A stretch of 64,000 bases of DNA, taken from Branchinecta lynchi. Its lineage: Eukaryota; Arthropoda; Branchiopoda; Anostraca; Branchinectidae. The number at the start of each line of letters is the position of its first letter. The stretch's first letter is position 1. Positions 1 through 10,872 of the stretch are shown piece by piece. The stretch spans positions 11,922,030-11,986,029 of the forward strand of contig JAKZAP010000016.1 of NCBI GenBank assembly GCA_023053575.1, written 5' to 3'. Made by a program: the position numbers and the translations under genes. The notes under the pieces are model-generated. The model was not told the DNA's origin. It searched no databases and saw nothing but the letters and a program-made list of their open reading frames with translations.

Positions 1-205
1 TTTTTGTGTTAGGCCATATTCAGTTTGAATTATTTATTTTGATATTATGACAGACATTATTGATTTGCCTTCAGTATATTGATGTATTCAACACGCCATT
101 TGGCCCCAAGCCACGATATGTGTTGATATTTGAAATAAACTGAAACTGACTGTATGGAATTCCGATACAATTAAGTATACGGGTGGGGGTAAACAGGACC
201 GGGGC

Positions 206-303
206 CGAGCATTCTTCTGGAAAATAGAAAAACCGTTCCAGGCTTGACGGCAAAAAGCCAGAACTCTTGACGTCATGCGTAGTAACTACGGTAAGCAGAC
301 GCT
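206..303 (-). mobile_element. Partial MITE, GTTCCACCCT family
   Basis: The reverse strand of this stretch repeats the start of the next element (CTTACCGTAGTTACTACGCA, then TGACGTCA and TTCTGGCTTTTTGCCGTC). It lies head-to-head with that copy. Its own far end is not identified. Confidence 0.6.
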
Positions 304-1053
304 GAGCGTGTTCCACCCTACTTACCGTAGTTACTACGCATGACGTCACGGATTCTGGCTTTTCGCCGTCAAGGCTGGAACGATTTTTCTATTTTCCAGC
401 AGCGTCAGGGGTGAATCCGACCAATCACGTTACAGAGATGCGTAGTAGTTACTACGCTCCCGAGCACGGTAAGCAAATTCCGACAAGGTTGGAACGGTCA
501 GCGTACAGGAGTGTTGCATGAAGCTGCCACCCAAAACTCCTATTTTGGGGAAATGACTTAGGGAAAAAGAGTAAAGGTTGAAATAAAATTCAGTGGAGTA
601 TCCTGAAAGGAAGCTTAGAACCTTCGCTTTCTGCTGGTACCATTGTTTACTTGTAATTGTTCAAGATTAAGCTGGAGAACACAAAAGAATATAGGCACCC
701 AAGTGATCATGAAGTCGCCCACTTTGCTAAAAATGATATTTTGCTACATGGTGAAGTTAGAAGCCAGCTGTTTGGTCAGAGAGGCTCCTTGACCTGTTGC
801 AAATAACAAAATTTGCTGTTTTCTTGGAATTTGCATGATTTTTCTGGGGGTGGCAGCTTCATGATCCAAGGTGGCAGGATTATGTACCATGGCCAATTGG
901 GGGGTGGGCGATGCCATAGTAAGGGCAGCTTCATGCAACACTCCTGTAGTAACTTTTCGTGAGGATGCAACGGAAATAGTAACTCTGTAGTAACTATTGT
1001 TAGAAGGGTGGAACCTGGATGGAATACACTCGGTAAGTAGGCCGAAACACGCT
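304..1053 (+). mobile_element. MITE, GTTCCACCCT family, with another MITE inserted in it
   Basis: The left end GAGCGTGTTCCACCCT and the right-end motif GAAGGGTGGAAC form an inverted repeat. The right tip ACACGCTC is pushed away by about 30 extra bases. A second element occupies 506-946. Related copies are at 44311-44638 and 53577-53830. The internal CTTACCGTAGTTACTACGC and TGACGTCA palindromes recur in all copies. Confidence 0.75.
506..946. mobile_element. 441-bp MITE with TA target-site duplication, nested
   Basis: Terminal inverted repeats start CAGGAGTGTTGCATGAAGCT and mirror at the right end (GCTTCATGCAACACTCCTG). TA flanks both sides (504-505 and 947-948). The related copy at 44565-44575 shows the empty site GCGTAGTAACTTTT, proving a TA duplication. 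A TA target suggests Tc1/mariner-type mobilisation; no transposase is encoded. Confidence 0.88.
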
Positions 1054-1927
1054 CCATGTGCATCTACTTACTCTATGGTCTCTCTATGGAGTAGCGGGAA
1101 ATCTGAATTCGAGTAAAAATGTGAGACTTTGCTTATTGATAAATTTGCTGTGTTTTTTATACTTAGATCAGTTAGCGGTATTCGGGAACATTTTGGGATG
1201 GACCATTGTTCAATAAGATAAAACCTCATCATGATATGCATTTTGGCAGGGATGCCATATGCTCCTTAGTTCAGTTATTTTTGGCATGAATAGCTTCAAA
1301 GACACCTTAATGACTTCAATCTGATTCAGAGTCTGTAGTTCAGGCTTTGAATCAGAGTTAAACTCTTGCTGGTTGATCTCAGGACACAGTGTTGCTGTAT
1401 TGGCTGAGTTTACTCTAGCTAATAAGCTAGGCTAGCTTATTTTGTTGGAGACTAGCATAAACATTTTTTGGCTAATGTGTGGCATAAAACTTGTACATAT
1501 TCCTTTTTAAGTGGACCATTTTTGGTGGGATAAGATTTGTTCAGAAAAATTTAGTATTGTCACGATTGTTGTCAACAATACTTGCAAGCTCCCATTGAAA
1601 GTTAAAAATATCACAGCTCATGCTTTCTGTGCTCATGAGATTGTCACAGAGGGAAAAACGACAAGCAGCAGAACGGTTGAAGACATTATTGAGGCAAATC
1701 TTTGGTGTTGACAACTAAAACCACACCACACCTCTCTGCTATTTTTCACAGCAAAAACAAAAGGGCTCGGGATGACAGATGTGAAAAACCTCATTTCCTT
1801 TTCGACATAGTCAAGGGTTTTCTATGCAAAGTCTCCTGTGCCTCAGCTTTTTCTACCTAGCAGCCAACCAGAATATTGGCTCTTGGGGAATAGATAGGGA
1901 AAATACATGGAAAATAGATAGGGTGCT
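1054..1927. other. No gene or repeat recognised
   Basis: The open frame 1511-1711 (66 codons) has no recognisable domain and no supporting splice context. The unlocated first NUP188 exon could be in this stretch or anywhere up to 4555. Confidence 0.4.
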
Positions 1928-1935
1928 GTTAGGTT

Positions 1936-2560
1936 CAGGGGCGGATCCAGCCTTTCGTTCTAGGGGGGGGCGATTCTTACCGAAAAGAGTGGGGGTAGTG
2001 GCCTTTTTATCGGCCACAAGGCTGATTTTTTTCGTGTTTTAAGTGTCCCTGTCGGTCTCTTATTTAACGAAAATGTGGTTTTATATATTACAATAATGCT
2101 TACAAAAACTGTACTTGATCAACTTATTGTTTACAAGAAAAATTCAAGCTTCCTGGCTCCACTGTTCGCAAACCTGTCTGTCAAGCGTCTTTTGTCCGCG
2201 TTTTCCGACATTAATATCGCTTAAACGACGGAAGTCCTCGTGGCGGATGTTCAAAGTTCACTATACACTGGAACGAAATGTTTGTTTTTACCAGGTCCGG
2301 TTGCGTTGCGTCTCAAATCTAGCTAAAATTTACCGGGTGAACTGTTGCTATGCTATGAGGGAGCTATCAGGTGAGAAATAGTCGAGGCTAGCTTGACAGA
2401 GGAAAAGCTGTGGGTTGAACGTAGTGTAAAAGGTTCTAGAGTCTAGTTACAGTAGTTAGAACATGCATTAATGCAGACTTCCATAAGTGCAGTAAGCAAA
2501 ACAAAAAAATTACAGCCCCTCTAGGGGGGGCGATCTCCCCCCCCCCTGGATCCGCCCCTG
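1936..2560. mobile_element. 625-bp hAT-type MITE with 8-bp target duplication
   Basis: The terminal inverted repeat CAGGGGCGGATCCAG at 1936 mirrors CTGGATCCGCCCCTG ending at 2560. The 8-bp direct repeat GTTAGGTT flanks both sides (1928-1935, 2561-2568). Eight-base duplications and CAGGGGCGGATC-type ends are typical of hAT elements. No transposase frame is present, so it is non-autonomous. Confidence 0.92.
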
Positions 2561-2749
2561 GTTAGGTTTTTCATCTCCATCATCATTAGAGCCCTTTTGT
2601 TTTTGTTGTGAAAAATATATAAAGGATTGTCCTTGATTTCTCTAATTCATAGTAGTAATTTCAGCCCTGTCCGAGCTGGTGCTAAGTTGTGATGACTAAG
2701 TTGATGTAAGCACTGCATACTGAAATCCATGCACCATACATGAAATCCA

Positions 2750-2810
2750 AGGTACAGTGCTTGAACGTCTAGCACCCAGTCATGGTGCTAGACGTTTGAG
2801 CACCGTGCCT
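2750..2810 (+). ncRNA. Pre-miRNA-like hairpin, 27-bp stem
   Basis: The arms 2750-2776 and 2784-2810 pair over 27 positions with one A/C mismatch and three G-U wobbles, around a 7-base loop (CAGTCAT). The inner 13 pairs are perfect (AACGTCTAGCACC with GGTGCTAGACGTT). It could be a microRNA or hairpin-siRNA precursor, or a small palindromic repeat. No expression evidence is available. Confidence 0.4.
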
Positions 2811-2828
2811 GAAATGGGGCTAGTGTAC

Positions 2829-3985
2829 TAGACTGGTATGCCAAGACTTCTTTTTGTGGGTACTTATTTTTATTTAAAACTCATCCAATTTTATTAGAAA
2901 AAAAATTCTTGGAAAGAAGCTATTAGAGAGCAATTAGAACTTATAAATAATAGTTGAAATTAGTTCTTCGCTTATGGTACACACAGACCATATAGGCTAT
3001 ATATCTTGCATGCTGTTTAGCCTGTAAAAGAAAAAATCTCTGGTGATACAAGTTTGCATCCCACTAGAAAAGGGAAGAGTAATTTCCTGCATAAGGCTTA
3101 CTAAATTGGATGATGTGTTGATAATCCTTATTTTGGGAGGTTTCTTGGGATTTTGGGTTACAAAGAAGTTCTGGCATAGGCTATTTTTCAAAGACAGCAG
3201 CTTATTTTTGTTTACCGCGATCTGGCTAAGCTGTTAAGACACAATCTTTGTTTATTGACTCTTAGCTAGCACTGTTGAACCAAACTGCATCTTCTTTGGA
3301 GTTTTTTTTTAACCATCTTTTTCATTTTTGTTGACTTTTTCATGTGAATGGCATCTTTTGTCAAGCTCAACCACTATTCACTTAAAAACGACCCCTTACT
3401 TGTAAATAGACTGGTATGCCAAGACTTCTTTTTGTGGGTACTCATTTTTATTTAAAACTCATCCAATTTTATTAGAAATAAAAATTCTTGGAAAGAAGCT
3501 ATTAGAGAGCAATTAGAACTTATAAATAATAGTTGAAATTAGTTCTTCTCTTATGGTACACACAGACCATATAGGCTATATACCTTGCATGCTGTTTAGC
3601 CTGTAAAAGAAAAAATCTCTGGTGATACAAGTTTGCATCCCACTAGAAAAGGGAAGAGTAATTTCCTGCATAAGGCTTACTAAATTGGATGATGTGTTGA
3701 TAATCCTTATTTTGGGAGGTTTCTTGGGATTTTGGGTTACAAAGAAGTTTTGGCATAGGCTATTTTTCAAAGACAGCAGCTTATTTTTTTTTACCGCGAT
3801 CTGGCTAAGCTGTTAAGACACAATGTTTGTTTATTGACTCTTAGCTAGCACTGTTGAACCAAACTGCATCTTCTTTGGAGTTTTTTTTTAACCATCTTTT
3901 TCATTTTTGTTGACTTTTTCATGTGAATGGCATCTTTTGTCAAGCTCAACCACTATTCACTTAAAAACGACCCCTTACTTGTAAA
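2829..3985. repeat. Tandem duplication, two copies of about 578 bp
   Basis: 2829-3406 repeats at 3407-3985 with only a handful of differences (one-base indels in A and T runs, a few substitutions). The near identity implies a recent event. The matching 64-codon frames in both copies on both strands are by-products of the duplication and show no known domain. Confidence 0.93.
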
Positions 3986-4555
3986 TGTATATTGTCTGTA
4001 ACACCAAACTTCATTTTTTTTTTTTTTTTTACACAAACAAGCCTTTAGTCTTGAGTCGTAAAAGCCAGCTCAATAATATCAGCCCTCAAGAAAGGTTACT
4101 AAGGTCGTAAATGGTGTGATTTCTGCTAGGTGCTTGGGTAAAACCTCCAGAATACCAATTTAGATAACTCAGAGTAGATAACTCGCCAGTAGTTGATTTT
4201 CATAATGTTCATTGGATGGAAGTGGTGCTGTCCCGGCTGTGCTTTCAGAGGCTACCTAGTGTTGTCTGAGTGCCTGCTTAGCTTAAAGAAAGAATATTTC
4301 TTCTGCACATTTATATAGTTGCTTATGCTCACTGCTCTAGTAGGCACTCTTGCACTGTATATATCTCCTTACTGCAATTAGACCCAACAAATTTTTACTA
4401 GCCTAGCAGGATGAGACAGAGAAATTAATAACTATCCCACATAGATCATCTTGATTCATCTTGTTCTGCTTGTGCCTAGCTACCTTTTTCCTTTTGTTTT
4501 GTTGTGCAAGGAAAGTTTCTTTCACTTCAACTTCTATTTTCCTTCTTGCTATTAG
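3986..4555. other. Upstream of NUP188 exon 1; nothing recognised
   Basis: Low-complexity T run at 4013-4031. The last 40 bases form a pyrimidine-rich tract and acceptor for the first recognised NUP188 exon. Confidence 0.5.
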
Positions 4556-4733
4556 GTCAAATAAGCTGTTGTGGTCGATTGTTGCAAATCGCATTCTTCT
4601 GGCATCAGATAGTTTGCTCGAAGAAGAATTGAACAAATCAAAGGATGAATTCAGACAGCTCCTTCAGAAGTACAAACCCAGAGGGACTGGGGAATCAGGA
4701 ACAAAAATTCTGGACAAAATTGGCAGTCTGTTG
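4556..4733 (+). CDS. NUP188: NUP188 coding exon 1 of those seen (N-terminal solenoid start)
   Basis: Acceptor TATTAG ends at 4555 and donor GTAAGT begins at 4734. One base completes a codon, then 59 codons follow. The start SNKLLWSIV and the later EEELNKSKDEFRQLLQ correspond to SRELWTILL and EAELNKHWRRLLEG of human NUP188, the first helices of the solenoid. Because the human protein has only about 12 residues before this point, the start codon must lie in a very short upstream exon that I could not locate. The frame stays open upstream to 4461, but that part is pyrimidine-rich intron, so its ATG is not taken as the start. Confidence 0.85.
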
Positions 4734-4957
4734 GTAAGTCTGAATAGTAGATCTATTTGATCAGCTAGATAACGATTTATTAAAAACCATAGGCCTTGGA
4801 GATGTTCTATTATTTGGCCTCTCTGAGTCATTTAAATTATGGTTTTCAGTCCCATGTGCTTTATAGACACAGGTTCCTTGTGGCCAGCTCAGCGAAACTT
4901 TTTGGCATCACTATTAATAGTATCCTAAAATGGGGTGAGCATGTAAAAAGCCTCGTA

Positions 4958-6140
4958 AACAAGACCAAAGGTGTCGATGGGATCCCAAAAATCTACTATT
5001 TGATTCAGACAATCGAGTCTTGTCTTCGCCAGATCCAGTCTTGGACAGGCTAATTATCAGAGAAAACCAAGTTCAGATATACCTCTATAAACCATATCTA
5101 TTTTGACGATACTGACCGGGACTTCCTGCCGATTTCCGAGCGAACTACTAGCCCAGCAAACAAAAAAAATACAGAAACAAAACCAGCGTATCTCCTTATC
5201 CCTATAAAGAACATCTAATCAACTTTGAATAAAAGTTTGACTTGAAAAAAAATCCGGTTACAACCGGATTCCGGAAAAATTATATGTCCGGGTAAAAAAA
5301 CATCGTCATAAACCGACTCAGCCTCCCTTCTTACCCCTTAATCTGTCATCTACTCGAACTTTTGCTTTTAACAAATTTTCCGGTTTTGGCCGGATTCCGG
5401 GCGAACTACTTGTCCGTCAAGAAAATGATTTTCACCATCGTCTTTAGCATGTCTTCCTACCCCTAAATCGAACATCTAATCAACTTCAAATAAAACTTTC
5501 ACTTTTAACAAACTTTCCGGTTTTGGCCGGATTCCGGGCGAACTACTCGTCCGATGACAAAATGATTTTCCCCATCGTGCTCAGCATGTCAAGCTCAGCA
5601 GTCGACTATCAAACTATCAACTCGAAATAAAACTTCTAATTTTAACAAACTTTCCGGTTTCGGCCGGATTCGGGGCGTACTACTTATCCTTCGAGAAAAT
5701 GGTTTTCACCATCGTCTTCAGCATGTCTTCCTACCCCTAAATCGAACATCTAATCAACTTCAAATAAAACTTTTACTTTTAACAAACTTTCCGGTTTTGG
5801 CCGGATTCCGGGCCGACGACAAAATTCCGATGACAAAATAGTTTTCACCATCGTGCTCAGCATGTCTTCTTACCCCATAATCGACTATCACATTAGCTGT
5901 TTCAAATATTTTGTTTGCCCCTTAATTTAAACCCCCTCCCCCACCCCTAAATGTAGGGCTACATAGCCCATCTACGAACTTGACTGGTCCGACGACCCAA
6001 CGAATCCTCACACCAAGTTTCATCAAAATATCTCACTCCCTTCGAGAGTTATCGTGCTTACAGACGGACGGACGGACGGACAGACGGACAACTTTTGCGA
6101 TGTCATAGGTATCCCTCCACTTACGTTTTGGGATCCCAAA
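4958..6140 (+). mobile_element. Family A (Helentron-like) element, full length
   Basis: It starts AACAAGACCAAAGG and carries GGGATCCC near both ends, finishing CTTACGTTTTGGGATCCCAA. Between are about six degenerate core repeats of about 138 bp (CCGGATTCCGGGCGAACTAC with TTTTCACCATCGT) and, near the end, an ACGG/ACAG microsatellite at 6064-6089. It is non-autonomous. The subterminal motif, palindrome, tandem core and microsatellite recall HINE/DINE-1/pearl elements. Confidence 0.85.
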
Positions 6141-6740
6141 AAGGGTCATTTCTGCTGAAATCCTTTGCAAGCATCAAAAGATTCGGTCTCTCGACCTGCT
6201 ACAAAACTTACGTCCGGCCTGTGATGGAGTTCTACGCCTGTGCGTATGGCATGCTGGGCTCACAGTTCAACAAAGCGAGAAGTTGGAACGGATTCAAAAG
6301 TGAGCCTGCTGTATCTTTCTTGGATAGAAATACGAGTCCTACAAAGACAGCCTAAAGACATTGCATCTACAAACTCTATCTGATAGGAGACATGAACTTT
6401 GGAAACAATGTCTGGCCTCGGATGTCCACCGGTCCATTTACCCCCTGTGATTACAAACCTGCCAGTTAAGGCAACCCGTAGCACAGACTCACCAAAGATC
6501 CAGCTGACGAAACCGCATATAAAATCAGTTTAGCGTTATCTCAAGTCCTTTGTTTTGTAAAGTATGAAGGTTCTGAATTCCGAATTCAAATTCATATATT
6601 TTGTAGCTATGTTTGTTATCATATTATATTTTAAAATTGTAACATATGTGTGACGACTTGTCACTATGTGACCATGTATTGACCACAGCTGTTTTTGTAA
6701 AAAGATAATATGGAATTAAACGAATTATTAATTATTAAGT
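6141..6740 (+). mobile_element. LINE 3' fragment (reverse transcriptase C-terminus and tail)
   Basis: Frame 6180-6250 reads TCYKTYVRPVMEFYACAYG, the conserved segment after the reverse transcriptase domain of jockey/CR1-type LINEs, followed in another frame by LKTLHLQTLSDRRHELW. Frameshifts make it a fossil. It ends in an AT-rich tail with ATTA repeats near 6740. Confidence 0.75.
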
Positions 6741-7280
6741 TTAAGGGTTTTCAACAGTAGCCTACCCCTAAATCACTAGAAATGCCTCGGTAAGTTGGAA
6801 AAATAAGAACATAGGAAGAGGATTTACTTCTGATTAGCTTGTAATTTTCGGGTTGTGACCTATTTTATATGATATGATATTTATTTGCCTTGAAAGCCCA
6901 AGAGCATTACAAACAAACATAAATAAGGACATGCAAATACAAAAATAAACGGTCACACTACTATTTCACACTAAACCCCACTCAAACACTTTTCCCCATG
7001 AAGACTGGCCACTCTGAGGAACCTCGCCAGGTTTCTTATACTAAAAAAATCCCTACTCCGTAAGGAGTATATATGGAACACTGTGGGAAAGGTGTTATTT
7101 TTTACTGTTATCGTCTCTGTTACTTTTTCAGATGCTGCTGGTCAGAATTACACTTTTTTCTATCCATAGACTAGCTCGATTATATAGTTCTTTGACTATT
7201 GCTCCACCCCCACCCCCGTCTCCCCGAATGACCCTGTTTAGGGTATAAGGCATTTTCTTTTCTTTTATTATTTTTCTCAG
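6741..7280. other. Intron, no gene seen
   Basis: AT-rich intronic sequence between a LINE tail and the pyrimidine tract of NUP188 exon 2. No repeat family recognised. Confidence 0.4.
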
Positions 7281-7496
7281 AATTTAACCAACATGCAAAG
7301 TGAAGAAGTGTTGTTCTCCTACTTGACACATGGCTTTCGAGGAACTGCGTCTTCATCTGAAGAAATCTTCAAAGATCAACGGATGCTTGGTCCATTCTTA
7401 ATAGAAGTGTACCATTTCTACAAGTCGGAAAGGCAGTATCTCTTGCAGTCGTTAAAATGTATCTTACAGGGATCGCTTGGTGAAAGCCAGAAGAAA
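7281..7496 (+). CDS. NUP188: NUP188 coding exon 2
   Basis: Acceptor TTTCTCAG, donor GTAAGT, exactly 72 codons in phase 0. The block FSYLTHGFRGT, then KDQR, then YHFYKSERQYLLQSLKCIL aligns with LQCYLQEDYRGT, QDER and DYYYEERTCILRCVLHLL of human NUP188, including the conserved RGT and the aromatic/charged helix. This is part of the N-terminal alpha-helical ring that contacts NUP93 in the pore. The ATG at 7293 is internal, not the start. Confidence 0.9.
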
Positions 7497-7618
7497 GTAA
7501 GTAAAATTCTTTCTTAACTCCAGGCATTTATCACTATTGTAATCAGACAACTCGCCAGTTGTCCTAACTTCTAAATGTCGATTGCATCCGACGGCTAGTA
7601 TAGATTTCAACCTCCTAT

Positions 7619-7860
7619 TTGATTGTTTGTACGGGGGGGGGGGGGGGTCAACTCAAGCTCGTACTTAGTGTGAATAGGCCACCCTTAGGGATAAAAAAAA
7701 AACTCGATCTTAGAGATGGGGTAGGCTGGTGTCCTGAAATTGAATCCCGCCATCCCCCAAACCCCCCCCCCCAGGGTTTGGGGGATGGCGATCTGAGATC
7801 CCTCCTAGAAAATAAAAAAAAATCCGAGTTTCTTTTCCGGTCGATACCGGACATTTAACG
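7619..7860. repeat. G/C-run region with perfect hairpin
   Basis: A run of about 15 G (7633-7647) is followed by a hairpin with a 17-bp perfect stem (7748-7764 with 7774-7790; CGCCATCCCCCAAACCC arm). The open frames here are translations of these runs. Confidence 0.7.
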
Positions 7861-8107
7861 TAAAAAGATTGAACATCATTTTTCAAGCTTTCGCACTTTC
7901 CACACCACGAGTTTTGGTCATTCTGCGAGCAGCTAATAATAATGTGTTCCTTGGTTTGTGGGTAAGTTTCAAACCATGATCCGTATACTGCCGTCCTTGC
8001 CGAACGGTTACGGAAACTGAGAACACGTCCAACCTGATTTGTTATTAAGAAAAAGTATGCTCTACACCTGTAGTTCCTTCTGATCAGGACTGCCACACAG
8101 CAATCTA

Positions 8108-8590
8108 GCTCTATAATAATAATAGTCCAAGCAACAGAAAAAGGCTTCCGCCTCTAAATAACTCTTAGAAATTTTGAATAATCAAGTTGAAAAGAGTTCA
8201 AAAATCCCACCAGCAATACACTTGGAACTATGATCGATTCAGCGTTAATCGCATTTTCGGTAAGTCTGTTCCAAGGATCAACAAAGCTGTTACCACAGCC
8301 CCACTTAATCTTGTTCTTGTAAGCTTGTAGGCGTGCCCCGATGATGACGGTTAATACTGAATCTTATTAAATTGGCCACTTCAAAGTTTGCGTAATGTCC
8401 ATTGGTTAATTTGAATGTTTCAATCAAGTCTCCTCTAAAAAAATCCGTATATAGCTTACGATGGAGGGAAGACGGAACTTGGCTACTCTTACTTGGTAGG
8501 GGAGATCGCGTAGATCTGGTAGGAACTTTTACCTCTCCGTTGAATTCTATGAATTCAATTGTAATTCTATGCCGAATGAATGAATGAATA
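8108..8590 (-). mobile_element. LINE 3' fragment, family with RFSINRHHRG motif
   Basis: Reverse-strand frames read FFRGDLIETFKLTNGHY then NFEVANLIRFSINRHHRG, the C-terminal conserved tail of CR1/jockey-like LINEs. The same family occurs at 40315, 44134 and 47945. It has internal stops and a TAT/ATT tail. Confidence 0.75.
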
Positions 8591-8640
8591 CTTTTAATTC
8601 AGGAAATTGCCATAGACGAAGAAGAAAACACACAGAAAAG

Positions 8641-9540
8641 AAAACAACAACAACAACAAAATCATGCAGTCTGTTCCTGCTGTTGCGTTGCAGCAAGAAG
8701 AGACTGCCATACAGGCAGGCAGTGAAAAATTGGCACAGTGGCAAATTTTATAACCTCAATCTTTGAATCGTAAAGAAGGCACAGAAATGCCGCTCTAGCC
8801 TTACGGCGAATTTCGTCAAAAGTGAGGCATCTTCTCGAAACGAGCGCCGAAGAAACACTACAGATATATGGTAGCGTAAACAAACGCCGGAACACACGGT
8901 TATAACTTATTTTAGCGTTGCTAAGACTTTTAGCGGTAGCATTAGTTACCAATGCTAAAGCAAAAAGATGATATCAGTACGTTCTAAACAGCTGAACGCG
9001 TACATCAAGGTCAGCCTTGCTGAACTTACGAATTAAAACGTGTGCACGTTTGCATAGCCCCGATATCAACTCTTTAACATGAAGGTCATCATTCAGGTTA
9101 GACTTGAACGTGAATCCTAAATAACGGAACTCATCGACATAACGCAGTGTTCGACCTGACAGTTGCACATCATTTTTTAGCAGCACGAATACCAGCTTTG
9201 CGAAACAACGTCACATGAGCTTTCTTTGTATTAAAAAGAATATCATGTTGTGACGCAAAACTGTCCCAAATTCTAAGAAGCTTATTTAATCCATAACACG
9301 TAGGTGACAGTACCACTAGGTCGTCTGCAAAAAGCAGGTGGTTCATACATCTTCCGTCAATGTAGCATCCAACCATACACGAAGACAGACGGGCAGACAA
9401 AGCGTCAATATAAACCGAGTAAAGCAATGGGGAGAGAACCCCACCCTGCCGAAGGCCGTTCAGAAGGCCAAACTCATTACTTACAGTCGTACCCCACCTT
9501 ATTCTGAACTTCTGGTTCCGGAACCAATAAGATAGAAGTA
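8641..9540 (-). mobile_element. LINE reverse transcriptase fragment
   Basis: Reverse-strand translation from about 9530 reads FGLLNGLRQGGVLSPLLYS, then YIDGRCMNHLLFADDLVVLS (FADD catalytic motif) and, after a frameshift near 9180, TLRYVDEFRYLGFTF. This is the palm domain order of a non-LTR reverse transcriptase. It ends in a GTT/CAA repeat at 8647-8660 that is probably its 3' tail. A frameshift and truncation make it inactive. Confidence 0.9.
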
Positions 9541-9617
9541 CTTAAGAAACGAATACTTAAGTCTGAATAACCGATTAGAGGAAATCTGTGTCTTCAGTCT
9601 TATGCTCTTTCTTACAG

Positions 9618-9878
9618 GACATCTTCTCAAGATTCCTCGCCAGTACGTACACATCTAAACCCCTTAAAGACATACTCTTCGACCAGCTGAGCTCCCTGAT
9701 GGAAGAAAATATTCCGTCAGGGGATCTAGAGAACCAGGCACTGCGACAGGAGCATCAGAGTTCCTGGGCTTGGTACACTTTGAGGGAGATTGCCGAGACC
9801 CTGTCTCTTCTGAATCTCACCTTACAAAGGGAGACATGGAGTGGGAAAGATTTCTTGAAACTTCTGCAAATATCTCAA
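9618..9878 (+). CDS. NUP188: NUP188 coding exon 3
   Basis: Acceptor CTTACAG, donor GTAAGT, 87 codons in phase 0. It is predicted all-helical, with ILFDQLSSLMEENIP followed by EHQSSWAWYTLREIAETL and LLNLTLQRETWSGKDFLKLL. It fills the human segment between the first solenoid helices and the QGFGSR motif. Sequence identity is low here; the call rests on position, frame and helical pattern, including a W in the REQ/REI helix. A LINE fragment on the opposite strand ends about 80 bases upstream. Confidence 0.82.
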
Positions 9879-10249
9879 GTAAGTGTCGGCATCAGTTCCT
9901 AACATAGGAGCTTTTGATTTTGGTTTTATTTTGATCTTTGTTTTTTCGTTTGTGTTTGATTGTGGATTTAGTAGGCTGATTTGTTGTTTATTTTATTTTA
10001 AGTGTATTTGAGTACTTAAGGGATATGCTGTTGTTTAAATTTTTATACATTAGTAGCTACGTTAAGTAAAAATTCCTTACGTTACGTATCACGTAAGAAG
10101 CTTAAGTGCACCTAAGACGCTTGAGTAGGCCTGTGTGAAATGCCCACTTAAGCTTCCTAAGTCAATGTGTTAAGTCTTCAGTTTTAAAGGATTCAAATAA
10201 AGAATAATAATAATAAACAAAAATAATAATAATAATAATATAATTGCAC

Positions 10250-10590
10250 TAAAAAGGCTTTCGCCTCTGTAAATATCTCATAACACTATGTGCGCTGGAT
10301 TGGACAGCCAGGTGAAGGTCAACACCTGCCTTAAACTGATTAGTATTTCTGCATTTACCACATTCTCAGGGAGATGATTTCACTATTCAACTATCCAGTT
10401 TCTGAAGCTCCACTCTCCAATATCTTTTTTCGAAATTTATCACCACGCAGTTCCCAGCTGTGTCTTCTGAGACTGCTCTGGTTGAAGACGACGACATCAT
10501 CAGGTTTTAAGTTGTCATATAATTATGACAAATCTTGAAAGTTCGATTAGATCACCTCGGAGAAATCTGAAAGCTAAACCGGGTAACTGT
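10250..10590 (-). mobile_element. LINE 3' fragment, degenerate
   Basis: The reverse strand contains RFLRGDLIEL and later NHLPENVVNAEILISLR, matching the LINE C-terminal tail seen at 48230-48300. It is followed downstream on that strand by TATTATT microsatellite (10202-10240). Many stops. Confidence 0.6.
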
Positions 10591-10872
10591 AATTTTCAAG
10601 CTGGTTCTCGTAAGGCAGATGACGAATGGCCGGCATTATTTTTGTTGCTAATGTTGGTGTTTTCTGCTGGGAGGGTAGTCCTTTTGGAGTGCAAGCACGT
10701 CCCTGTAGTTGTCCATGGAGGATTGCTGTATTTAGTAGAAACTTTTAGGGGCTCCTCTAAAATGTCGTAAGCCCAGAGCTTACGTCGCAAATACTGGTAG
10801 CTGAAATCTGATTCACTTTACTTCAATGGTATACTAATCTTCAAACCTTTGTCAGCACCGAAAACAAAACAA

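Noticed and set aside
1511..1711. 66-codon frame as possible first NUP188 exon
   Set aside because: No similarity to the NUP188 N-terminus, and no donor leaving the required two codon bases near its end.
3043..3816. Two nearly identical 64-codon frames on each strand
   Set aside because: Produced by the 578-bp duplication; no domain, no codon-type constraint visible between copies.
4461..4555. In-frame ATG upstream of exon 1 as the start codon
   Set aside because: The stretch is pyrimidine-rich and ends in TATTAG, a typical intron end; its residues are hydrophobic and unlike any NUP188 N-terminus.
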